From Chara braunii (taxonomy: Eukaryota; Streptophyta; Charophyceae; Charales; Characeae): a stretch of 20,601 bases of DNA. Under the pieces are notes generated by a model, which did not search any database, was not told the DNA's origin, and saw only the letters and a program-made list of their open reading frames with translations. Both the position numbers and the translations under genes were made by a program. The stretch is taken from positions 547,213 to 567,813 of the forward strand of contig BFEA01000053.1 in NCBI GenBank assembly GCA_003427395.1, written 5' to 3'. Below are positions 1 through 7,220 of the stretch, one piece after another. Within the stretch, counting starts at the first letter, position 1, and every line of letters starts with the position of its first letter.

Positions 1-542
1 AGCCAACCCCATGAGGATATCTTCCTCTTTCTCACCAAACTTCAACATGCCTTCTCCCTCCACAACATTCCTTTCGTCCACTGGCTCCCCATCGCCGACA
101 ACAAACTCCTAGACAACGCTGCTTGTTGGTGGTACAACGAAATGACCAACTGCCATCACGCCAGTCTCCGACCTCACACCTTCCTTGAGTGGGCCACCCT
201 CATCACCTCCACCTTCCGCCCACAGAAAACGGTCGACCACTACATCGACAAATTTTGTCGGCTCCAACAAAATGGCCCAACCGACCGTTTTGTGCAATAC
301 GTCCGCTCGTTTCATCAACATATCCCCATCGACGTCGTCAACGACTTTGCATTCATCTCTCCCGCATTAAGCGCGTATGCCGCAAAGACCTAGTGGCCGC
401 CCTCGTCCACGAGCCACCCAGGACCCTCGCCGACCTCCTCACTCATACCCTTCAAATCGACCGCCTCTTCTCCCCCTACAAGACCACACTTACTTCGGCC
501 CCTCCCCGTCCTCGCTTTGTCCACAACATCGCCTTCGAGGAC

Positions 543-596
543 ACCACCTCCACCACCTCCACCACCTCCACCACCTCCACCACCTCCACCACCTCC
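543..596 (+). repeat. 9-bp minisatellite, six perfect copies, coding (Thr-Thr-Ser)6
   Basis: The unit ACCACCTCC is repeated six times in the gag frame, giving TTS repeated six times between the capsid-like part and the nucleocapsid. Copies are identical, so the expansion is recent compared with the surrounding decay, or has been homogenised by slippage. The frame is preserved because the unit is a multiple of three. Confidence 0.95.
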
Positions 597-800
597 TTGG
601 ACGAGTTCAACGCCCCCGACCTCGACACCCTCTCCAAACCACTAGACACCATATAGCTCTCCGGAGACGAACTCTCTAACATCCACCTCATGCAAATGGA
701 AAGGAGAGAACTCATCGACCGTCCTCCCACAACCACCCACCCAGGCCGCCTCAAAAAGCTCACACCGGAGGAGCGAGCCTACCTTTAGGAGAAGGGTGGT

Positions 801-842
801 TGTTTCAGATGTCGGCGATTAGGCCATCAACAGACAAACTGT
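801..842 (+). other. Element 1 CCHC zinc knuckle of nucleocapsid
   Basis: Frame 3 reads CFRCRRLGHQQTNC, an exact C-x2-C-x4-H-x4-C zinc knuckle that would bind one zinc ion and package genomic RNA. All four ligands are intact. The preceding stop (TAG 786-788) separates it from the rest of Gag. Confidence 0.95.
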
Positions 843-893
843 CCAAATACTGCACAGTTCACATGTCAGGCACCCAGGTCCGCGACCCCCAAT

Positions 894-1955
894 ATGCCAC
901 TCCCGGTCCCTCCTCCACTTGAACATTGTCCCCATGGTCAGCACAAACCCACCCCGGCATCGACGACTAGTCTGCTGGCCGTCCCATTGGTGACGACCTC
1001 CATCCCACCGATGGCCCATTTGGCATCGACAATACGTCTGCCTCCCCCCTCTCCGGTGTTGCACATCCCATCGGACGACCCCCAAGCATCACAACCCTCA
1101 TCGCCTGACGCCCCCTTCACTACCACATGTTCCTCAACCCTCCTTCTGAATCCATCCTCTGTCACCTTCTATGATGTTGTTGAGGAACAAGCCCGACACG
1201 GTCGGCTTGTCCGATTAGGCAATCAACGCCTCAACACCATTATCTCCACCGCCAACTCATCACGCTTCCATCTTAAATTCATCGCCGCCACCCTTGGTGT
1301 GTCTACGACTAAGTTTCGGGCCCTCCTCGACATTGGAGCCACCGATAACTTCATCACCGACGAGTGTGTCCGGAAAGCCGGCCTTACCTCTACCGGTTAT
1401 GATTCCCCGATTACGATTCACTTAGGGGACAAGGACACCGCCGTCCTAGTAGACCGCACGGTTCTCGAGACCACCATGACTGTCGGAACCCTCCGCAGTC
1501 AGGTCTCATTCGATGTCATGTACTTAATGTGCGATATCGTTTTGGGAACACTGTGACTAGACCGCTGTATGCCATACGCGTTCCACCCCAACTTCCGCCA
1601 CCTTACCAAGCCCCCTAACACAACCATCGGCAGTCCCTATCTCCCCTATCCCACCTCCCCAAGCTCCGTCACCCCACACCAATTCCTTCACATGGCTCGC
1701 ACAAACCCTGACTCCACCTACTATTGCCTTGTCCTTGATAGCGAGTGTCCCGAGGACTTACTCCCAATGGACAAACCCGACCAAGCCCCCCCCTCCGACC
1801 CCGCCCTCACCTCCATCCTCCACGAGTGCAAGGACGTCTTCCCTGAGTCCTTGCCAGCCGCATTGCCTCCTGATCGTGGCGTATCCCACAGCATCGATTT
1901 GGAGCCTAATCACTCTCCACCTTGCCGCCCTCCGTTCCCGATTTGGGCACTATGA
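894..1955 (+). pseudogene. Element 1 retropepsin-like protease region
   Basis: The same frame 3 continues from Gag without a shift. After a Pro/Ser/Thr-rich linker it reads an aspartic protease core: ALLDIGATDNFI carries the catalytic Asp (codon 1329-1331), with Ile where retropepsins usually have Ser or Thr. The end motif CDIVLGTL corresponds to the usual hydrophobic-ILG strand. A TGA at 1554-1556 follows, at a place where related elements normally have Trp, so it is probably TGG to TGA. The frame reopens to 1955 and reads the PR-RT linker (HECKDVFPESLPAALPPDRG, then HSIDLEP), typical of the stretch just before gypsy RT. The protease would cleave the Gag-Pol polyprotein. Confidence 0.9.
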
Positions 1956-2240
1956 ATTCCTCGTGATGCCTTTCGGACTCACGAACGCCCCCTCCACATT
2001 CCAATCTACAATGAATCACAACTTCCGCAACCTCCTCGAAGTCTATGTCGTCGTCTACCGCGATGATACCCTCGTCTATAGCCCCACCTTCGAGTCCCAC
2101 CTTCAGCATCTCAGCCAAGTCCTCTCTATCCTCAGAGAGCAAAAATTTTACGTCAAGCTCAACAAATGCACCTTTGCCGCTTCAAGCGTTGAATACCTCG
2201 ACCACATCGTCTCCGTTGAAGGTATCTGCATGGCCCCTCA
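1939..2240 (+). pseudogene. Element 1 reverse transcriptase, C-terminal palm and thumb only
   Basis: Frame 1 reads RFGHYEFLVMPFGLTNAPSTFQ, the conserved gypsy RT block, then VVVYRDDTLVYS, where YRDD (2056-2067) holds the two catalytic aspartates. It continues through the thumb (LNKCTFAASSVEYLDHIVS) to MAP at about 2238. The first part of RT (fingers, the KID catalytic Asp block and the YHQI block) is missing: the linker ending PPFP joins directly to RFGHYEF at about 1936-1941. Judged against element 2 here, about 100 residues are lost, so no polymerase activity is possible. The frame changes again at about 2238-2241. Confidence 0.93.
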
Positions 2241-3058
2241 AAGGTCACCGCCCTCGTCGAGTATCCACCACCCAAGACCCTACTCCAACTTCGATCATTT
2301 CTCGGCCTTGCCAACTACTACCGCCCCTTTATCCACAACTTCTCCGACATCTCGTACCCCCTCCATGAACTCACCCGCAAGGACGAACCCTTCACTTGGA
2401 ACGACCGCCGCCAAAACGCCTTCGATGCCATCAAACAACTCATCACCACCGCCCCCGTCCTCAAGATCGCCGACCCCACTCGCCATTTCAACGTCACCAC
2501 CGACGCCTCCGACTTCGCCATTGAAGCTATCTTGCCCCAGCATTTTCCTCGTGACACCACCGAAACTCCCTCCATCAAGGAATCTCCTACCCACCCCGAG
2601 GCCCCACCCGGCGAATACCCCATCGCCTTCGCCAACAAGAAACTCCTTCCTGTGGAAATGAATTACCCCTCCAACGAGGAGAAGCTGCTCGTCGTGATCC
2701 ACACCCTCAAGTCTGGCGCCCGTACCTCGACGGGCAATATTTCACCATCCGCACGGATAATACCATCGTCTCTTATATCCTAATAAAGAAAGACATTACC
2801 CCACGACAAGCCCGCTGGTTAGACTTCCTCGCCCAGTACACCTTCACCATTTGCCATACACCCGGCAAAAGCAACCGTTTTGTCGATGCCCTCTCCCGGC
2901 ACCCCGATCACAAACCCTCTGAGAAAGTTTACGCCGCAATGCCACATATCCAACTCCTCCCGTCTCTTCACCATCGCTACACCCAAGGCTATCTCTCTTG
3001 CCCAGACTTCGCAACCATCTACAACAAGCTTCGTGACCTCAATCCTGTCCCCAACTGA
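2241..3058 (+). pseudogene. Element 1 RT connection and RNase H
   Basis: Frame 3 from 2241 reads KVTALVEYPPPK, LRSFLGLANYYRPFIHNFS and then FNVTTDASDFAI, the start of Ty3-type RNase H with its first catalytic Asp. An unusual Pro/Thr-rich insertion (about 2550-2610) precedes PIAFANKKL and the NEEKLL block. At about 2711-2714 the frame shifts to frame 2, reading WRPYLDGQYFTIRTDN, then the tether GKSNRFVDALSRHP, and ends at TGA 3056-3058. RNase H removes the RNA strand during reverse transcription. The catalytic residues I can place are present; the lesion is the frameshift. Confidence 0.92.
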
Positions 3059-3983
3059 AGGCACTCGCCGACTTTGCATCCCTGCCGCACGTGGTCTCCG
3101 TACCCAGCTCTTGGCCGAAGACCACGATGCTAAGACTGCCGAACATCTTGGGTTCCAAAAAACATTTGACACCATCTCCCACTACTTTCACTGGCCTTCC
3201 CTACTCGCCGACGTCAAAGCATACATCCGCTCATAGCCCAAATGTCAAGCCGTCAACCCCTCCCACTGGTGGTAGTCCATCTCCATGGACTTCGTTTACG
3301 ATCTCCCCAAGACCGACCACACACATGATTGCATCTATGTCATTGTTTGCCGCTTGACTAAGCGCGCCCACTTCATCCCTTGCACCACATCGCACAACGC
3401 CAATGACATCGTCATTCTCTTCTTCTACCATGTCGCACGCCATCACGGTCTTCCAGAGAACATCATCAGTGACCGTGACCTTCGCTTCCTTTCACAATTC
3501 TGGAAACACCTCTTTAAAGCCTACGGAACCACGTTCAAGTATAGCACTGCATTCCACCCACAGACCGATGGACAAACCGAGAAGATAAACGACACTCTCC
3601 AAAGAATCCTGCAGAAGTATTGTCATCCACATCAACACGACTCCTACAACAACGTTGTTTGTCCTTCCACTAGCATGTCTCCATTCTACCTTGACCTTGG
3701 CTATCATCCGCGCTTGCCCTCCGATTTCCTGTTCCCCTCGCAACTCAACCCCTCCACACCCTGCCCTTCCCTCAATGAATGGGTAGCAACAATGAATCAA
3801 CTCCTCAGAGAAGCAACTGAAGCTCTTGAAAGAACACAAGAACAACAAGCCAACAAGACTAACAAACACAGACGTGACGTGTCATTCAAAAAAGGGGACA
3901 ACGTCTGGCTCTCCGCCAAACGCTTTGAACCCTAGCACGGCTTGTCCAAGAAACTCTCGAACAAATGGCTCGGTCCCTTCCCC
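3059..3983 (+). pseudogene. Element 1 integrase (zinc domain and DDE core)
   Basis: Frame 3 reads the N-terminal HHCC zinc domain: His at 3123 and 3144 (AEHLGFQKT), HWPSLLADVKAYIRS, then TAG at 3234-3236 exactly where the first Cys belongs, and the second Cys at 3243. Another TAG (3273-3275) comes just before SISMDF, probably CAG to TAG. The DDE core is complete: Asp at 3288, Asp at 3471 (ISDRD) and Glu at 3579 (GQTEKIN), with exactly 35 residues between the last two. The core runs on to FKKGDNVWLSAKRFEP, where TAG 3933-3935 replaces a sense codon. Integrase would insert the cDNA in the nucleus. Two to three stops kill it. Confidence 0.94.
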
Positions 3984-4344
3984 CATCATTGAACAGACCT
4001 CCCCCGTCAATTACAAGCTCCAACTCCCTCTTGACATGGATCGTGTCCACACTGTCTTCCACGTAGAATACCTAAAAGAATATCATGAGCCCCCACCCCA
4101 ATTCGCTGACCGCCCTTACCCCAGACCTCCACCAATCATGCTTCCCACAAGCCTAAAATTCGTAGAAGAATCCATCATAGGACGTCGAACCACACAAGTA
4201 TCAGACCATCCAAAACCAATCAAAGAATACAAAGTCAAATGGACCGGATACCCCGACGAAGAATCTACATGGGAACCTCTCTCTAATCTCAAGAACGCCA
4301 TGAAACCTGTTTGCGCCTATGATCGTGTCCACCCTATATCCTAG
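3976..4344 (+). pseudogene. Element 1 integrase C-terminus with chromodomain
   Basis: The polypeptide moves from frame 3 (KLSNKWLGPFP) to frame 1 (PIIEQTSPVNYKLQLP) at a run of C near 3979-3985, consistent with one extra C. Frame 1 reads the GPF/Y-type module, the VHTVFHVEYLKEY strand and then a chromodomain at about 4162-4323: VEESIIGRRTT, a linker, KEYKVKWTGYPDEESTWEP and LKNAMKPV. The aromatic and charged positions (Y, W, W-E-P) that shape a histone-tail pocket are mostly kept. Chromodomains of this family bias insertion toward marked chromatin. The natural stop is TAG 4342-4344. Confidence 0.94.
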
Positions 4345-5034
4345 ATACATAATATAACTCAAACCCTCAACCCTTGCATAAACCCCGCCTTAACCCCGCC
4401 AAAACCCTGCATTCATGCCCTACACACAACCCTGTACCCAGCAAAGCCTTTGCTCCTTGACCTCCCCCTGTCTGATCCGCTTTTGCCTCTGTCTCGCCCC
4501 GTTCTCCCGTTTGTCCTCCACCATATCCTTGTCCCTCTTGTCCAAGTTCTTTATGTGGCCCCTGCGCGTCGTCGACGATAATGGATCTAATGGCAAGCGC
4601 ACGAGGACGATGGCATGCTGCATCTCAGTACGAGGAGATAAGGCAGATGGTTGGCCACCATGATGTTCCCTTTGGTCGGCACCTGGGACTCGCAGACTTC
4701 TGGAGAAGCACCACTGATAGGGACATCAAGATCAGTCTGCGACCTGCTATCCGGATCAGACCTCATCATGAGATCGTGTACCGGACGCAACCTGCACTTG
4801 GGACAATCAAGCTGAAGCCCTCGCCGTCTACATCACAAAATTGTTGAAGACTGCTCCCTCACCGCCACTTCTGCAACACCCTCCAAGACCTTCCTCAAGA
4901 CATGTGTTCGCTTTTGACACGTTGTTACAGACCTGAGACGTTGTTTTCCCAGACCCCTCAGACACCCCAGCACTTGAGCATTGAACAAACAATTTTGTTT
5001 TTTTTTACTTTTCTCAAACCTGACAACCTATAAC
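4345..5034 (+). other. Element 1 3' non-coding region with a composition switch
   Basis: No further pol coding follows the stop. The first 200 bases are C/T-rich with CCCTxAACCCC-like runs. At about 4575 the composition changes to balanced and G-containing for roughly 270 bases (the ORF at 4581-4847), then returns to C/T-rich. A short T run (about 4997-5006) and a first partial copy of the downstream repeat (CACTTGAGCATTGA, 4971-4984) close the segment. Confidence 0.7.
4581..4847 (+). CDS. Unassigned 88-codon ORF inside element 1 3' region
   Basis: ATG to TGA with no internal stop. The product is basic, with no signal peptide or membrane segment, and begins MDLMASARGRWHAASQYEE. It contains FGRHLGLADFWRSTTDRDIK. 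I recognise no domain. It lies between the chromodomain stop and the LTR, in the slot where some retroelements carry an extra gene or captured host exon, and its base composition differs from both flanks. It could be a captured gene fragment, an accessory ORF of the family, or a chance ORF. Only its openness and composition support coding. Confidence 0.3.
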   Translation: MDLMASARGRWHAASQYEEIRQMVGHHDVPFGRHLGLADFWRSTTDRDIKISLRPAIRIRPHHEIVYRTQPALGTIKLKPSPSTSQNC

Positions 5035-5256
5035 CTTGTAGAACACCAATAGGATTACACTGTTACTTGTAGAACCTCAATAGGATTACCATCTTACCCG
5101 AACATTGCTACTCTCACCCTTGTAGACCCTCAATACCATTACCCTGTTACTTGAGCATTGATTCCCGCACCCCTGTAGAGCCACAATAGTATTACCCTGT
5201 TACTTGAGCATTGATTCCCCCATCCCTATAGAACCTCAATAGGATTACCCTGCCAC
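5035..5256 (+). repeat. 53-bp tandem repeat upstream of the LTR
   Basis: Degenerate copies begin at about 5035, 5066, 5119, 5172 and 5225. The last four are spaced exactly 53 bp apart; the first is a shortened 31-bp copy. The core of each reads TGTAGAACCTCAATAGGATT with variants, followed in the longer copies by ACCCTGTTACTTGAGCATTG. It is non-coding and sits just before the polypurine tract of element 1. Such 3' arrays are common in plant gypsy elements; no function is visible. Confidence 0.85.
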
Positions 5257-5353
5257 TTGCATTACTCCCTTTCCGTTTTCTAACCAGTGATCGGCCCCGT
5301 CCTGTCCTTCACAATTGTTCATTGGGTCTTTGGCAGCCGGGACGTTGCCTTCC

Positions 5354-5368
5354 AGAGGGAGGGGATAG
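5354..5368 (+). promoter_or_regulatory. Element 1 polypurine tract (plus-strand primer)
   Basis: The purine-rich run AGAGGGAGGGGATAG directly abuts TGTTACGG, the predicted LTR start. An RNase H-resistant purine tract at this position primes plus-strand DNA synthesis in LTR retrotransposons. The assignment rests on position and composition. Confidence 0.8.
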
Positions 5369-5993
5369 TGTTACGGCCTCAGCCAGGGCTCGATCCCTGG
5401 TCCGCGGGTTACCACCCGCCAGGCTGTATTTTTGAGTCTCTGATCTCCGGTTCCTGACTGTTGGCGCCCTCTGCAGTTGGCGCCCGTTCTCCAATCCCTC
5501 CTCTGGCACTTTCGAATCTCGATACTTGGCGCCATCCGGCATTCTGGCGCCCAGGCTCAGACCTTCGATTTTCAGTGCAGCCCCGAGGCAAATTGAACTT
5601 TTGCCCTCGTACTCAACTTGAGTCCGGTACTTAAGACCAGACTCAAGATTAGTGTGGGGATACAGTTTTCGGCTTCAGTGCTTGTGCTTCAATGTGACTT
5701 GCTGCGACATCGTGTTCGGAATCCAAGATTACGACTTTGCCACTTTGTGTCTGCGTCTGTCGAGTCCTGTCGAGTTCGTGTCGAGTTGAGTGTGTGGTGT
5801 GTGTGCTCTCACTCCCTCCCTCTCTCTCCCCGACCTCACTGTTCTGCCTCAGCCTTGTCACAGTTACTACTCAAGTAGCGGTAGATGTGTCGGGGGCTGG
5901 AGGCCCAGCAAAAGAAGACAAAAAGTTGGCATTTTTAGAGGCCCAGTAGCGGTAAGCTAGGTCTAGGTGGGTAGTCTAGGGCCTGTACGAACA
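5369..5993 (+). repeat. LTR of element 1 (625 bp), single copy in window
   Basis: It starts TGTTACGGCC right after the polypurine tract and ends GGCCTGTACGAACA right before a primer-binding-site match. The termini form an imperfect inverted repeat beginning TG and ending CA. The left part (5463-5551) holds four GGCGCC palindromes; the right part has CT- and GT-rich runs. No second copy is in the window, since the partner LTR is beyond base 1, so boundaries rest on the termini and flanking priming sites. I see no clear TATA box. Confidence 0.75.
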
Positions 5994-5994
5994 A

Positions 5995-6005
5995 TATCAG
6001 AGCCT
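5995..6005 (+). promoter_or_regulatory. Primer-binding-site match to initiator tRNA-Met, next to the LTR
   Basis: TATCAGAGCC begins two to three bases after the LTR end, where a minus-strand primer site lies downstream of a 5' LTR. The plant initiator tRNA-Met site is TGGTATCAGAGC; here the leading TGG is changed but TATCAGAGC is exact. A true 3' LTR would not be followed by this, so the LTR probably also served as a 5' LTR. Confidence 0.65.
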
Positions 6006-7202
6006 GCAATGATGTTTCCGTCCTAAAGGGAGGAGGTGCCGACCCGCAGCCTGGAAGTCACCGCCCAAGGAGGCTGCTGCCTCGCTATATCACCGAGAAG
6101 AGCAAAGAGTTCTTCCTCATTTGCCATGTGCAAGTTTGGACGACACGCTGCTGGAGCGCGTGGTGGAGCAGTGCTGCTGGGGAAGAAGCGCCCAACTCTC
6201 CACCTTGGCTATGGTGGAGCTCGGGCAGGAGAAGGGACTAGGAGAGGGGAGCGCCAGGGGTACTTACCTGCCTATGGTGGATGCCATCTTCATCACCTTG
6301 GTGGGTGCTGCATCTCGAAGGCCCCTGTTGGGGAAGAGCTGCACCAAGAAGCTTCGAGGCAGAGTCACGCATGGCGGCCTGAGTGGAAGTGGCCATAGCT
6401 GCTTTGCGTTGTCTTTTGCACATCAGGGCAAGGCCCTAGTAGTCTGCCATATCCTCGGCCTGGCGAAGAGGAAGGAGAAGGGCGTCCATGGCTATGGTGG
6501 ACCTCAAGCTGTGCTGGCAGTAGACGAGGGATCCAGACATTCACTCTGGTTCTGCCATTCATCATTAGTTATTTAATTGTTTGAATAAGAGGGGAGGAGT
6601 AAAGGAGGAGGAGGTTGGTTGGCGAGAGGAGGGAAGATTATCATTGGTCTTTGCTCGTGTGCATGTTTTTCTTCTTTCTTTCTTCTTCTTCTTCTTTCCC
6701 TCTCTCTTCTCTCAAATTCATTCATTTCTTTTTTGGAATTGGACATCATTGTGCTTTCTCATGAATTTGTGGTTCGAAATTGGCCAGGATCGTAACACCT
6801 TGAAAGATTTTACTAGAACAGTCAGCACCAAATTTATGCACCAGATTTCTTCAGATGTTTTCGCACGTACTTCTGAGTGCAAAATATCGGCAAAGTTGGC
6901 GCACTCATTTTTTTGCACACCGTCTCTGAACGGCTATAAGCTGTAGGAATACTGGTCCATATCGCACCCTCATCCCCGCCCCGACATTGCGGCATTGTGA
7001 TGGACTCACCAGAATCCCAATTTGCGGAGTGGCAAAGGGGCTTTTTAGTTTGAAAAAACAGTATGGCAGACCGTATTTCATCGACCCTGATTTTGCATCG
7101 ACCCTGGCCTTCCCAGCCTGAATGGTCGGGCCTACCAGGTCACAGCAACCACACACATTCAGTTGGTGCCAAATCCTTCTCGAGTTTACTCTACATCCCT
7201 GA
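6006..7202. other. Spacer or remnant leader without recognisable genes
   Basis: No gag or pol homology is readable in any frame. The first 570 bases are GC-rich and contain a 151-codon plus-strand ORF. A purine-rich stretch (about 6586-6640) is followed by a pyrimidine tract rich in TTC (about 6665-6735), then AT-rich unique-looking sequence. A short direct duplication, CATCGACCCTG, occurs twice at about 7078-7105. It may be leader of a deleted element copy or host DNA. Confidence 0.5.
6121..6576 (+). CDS. Unassigned 151-codon ORF
   Basis: Open from ATG (MPCASLDDTLLERVVEQCCW) to TAA 6574-6576. It contains MVDAIFITLVGAASRRPLLG, a weakly hydrophobic stretch, and a C-terminal basic part. I recognise no domain. 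The segment is GC-rich, so an ORF of this length can arise by chance. Three GGCTATGGTGGA or CCTATGGTGGA phrases recur at about 6208, 6272 and 6490, suggesting internal short repeats rather than a conserved protein. Coding status is doubtful. Confidence 0.18.
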   Translation: MPCASLDDTLLERVVEQCCWGRSAQLSTLAMVELGQEKGLGEGSARGTYLPMVDAIFITLVGAASRRPLLGKSCTKKLRGRVTHGGLSGSGHSCFALSFAHQGKALVVCHILGLAKRKEKGVHGYGGPQAVLAVDEGSRHSLWFCHSSLVI

Positions 7203-7220
7203 TTTTTTTTTTTTTTTTTT
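7203..7220. repeat. Poly-T tract (18 nt) at the left edge of element 2
   Basis: Eighteen consecutive T directly precede the 5' LTR of element 2; the last T is also the first base of its TGATC terminus. It may be the target into which the element inserted, a reversed poly-A tail of an older retroposon on the minus strand, or slippage after insertion. Confidence 0.9.

Larger units (their letters stand above)
1..893 (+). pseudogene. gag: Element 1 gag remnant (capsid and nucleocapsid)
   Basis: Gag forms the cytoplasmic virus-like particle. Frame 1 is open from base 1 to 393 and reads a retrotransposon-gag type region with DNAACWWYNEM followed by FLEWATLITSTFRP. Near 358-363 the reading moves to frame 3 (RIKRVCRKDLVAALV), a small indel. 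Frame 3 then runs on through a Thr-Thr-Ser repeat, a TAG stop at 654-656, a second TAG at 786-788 and the zinc knuckle at 801-842. The N-terminus lies outside the window. Function is inferred from the domain order and the tryptophan-rich gag core. It is broken by one frameshift and two stops. Confidence 0.88.
1..5993 (+). mobile_element. Element 1: degenerate Ty3/gypsy chromovirus, left end outside window
   Basis: A plus-strand LTR retrotransposon. The order gag, CCHC zinc knuckle, retropepsin, reverse transcriptase, RNase H, integrase, chromodomain, polypurine tract, LTR can be read directly by translation. Integrase after RNase H is diagnostic of Ty3/gypsy, and the C-terminal chromodomain marks it as a chromovirus. 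The 5' LTR and the start of gag lie before base 1. The coding strand is strikingly rich in C and poor in G, unlike element 2. At least five frame changes, several in-frame stops and one large deletion make it non-autonomous. Its closest family cannot be named without a search. Confidence 0.93.

Noticed and set aside
476-763. Minus-strand ORF with Val-Val-Glu repeats
   Set aside because: It is the shadow of the Thr-Thr-Ser repeat in element 1 gag on the opposite strand.
2295-2702. Minus-strand Gly/Val-rich ORFs over element 1 pol
   Set aside because: They overlap a clear RT/RNase H reading on the plus strand and reflect its G-poor composition.
5035-5256. CRISPR-like array
   Set aside because: The 53-bp units are contiguous degenerate tandem copies without unique spacers of constant size, in a eukaryotic retroelement.
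5477-5490. TGGCGCCCG as a tRNA-Lys primer-binding site
   Set aside because: It lies inside the LTR, is one of four TGGCGCC copies, and no LTR end precedes it.
6586-6735. Polypurine tract plus LTR start in the spacer
   Set aside because: The purine stretch is followed by a TTC-rich pyrimidine run, with no TG-start LTR and no upstream pol coding.
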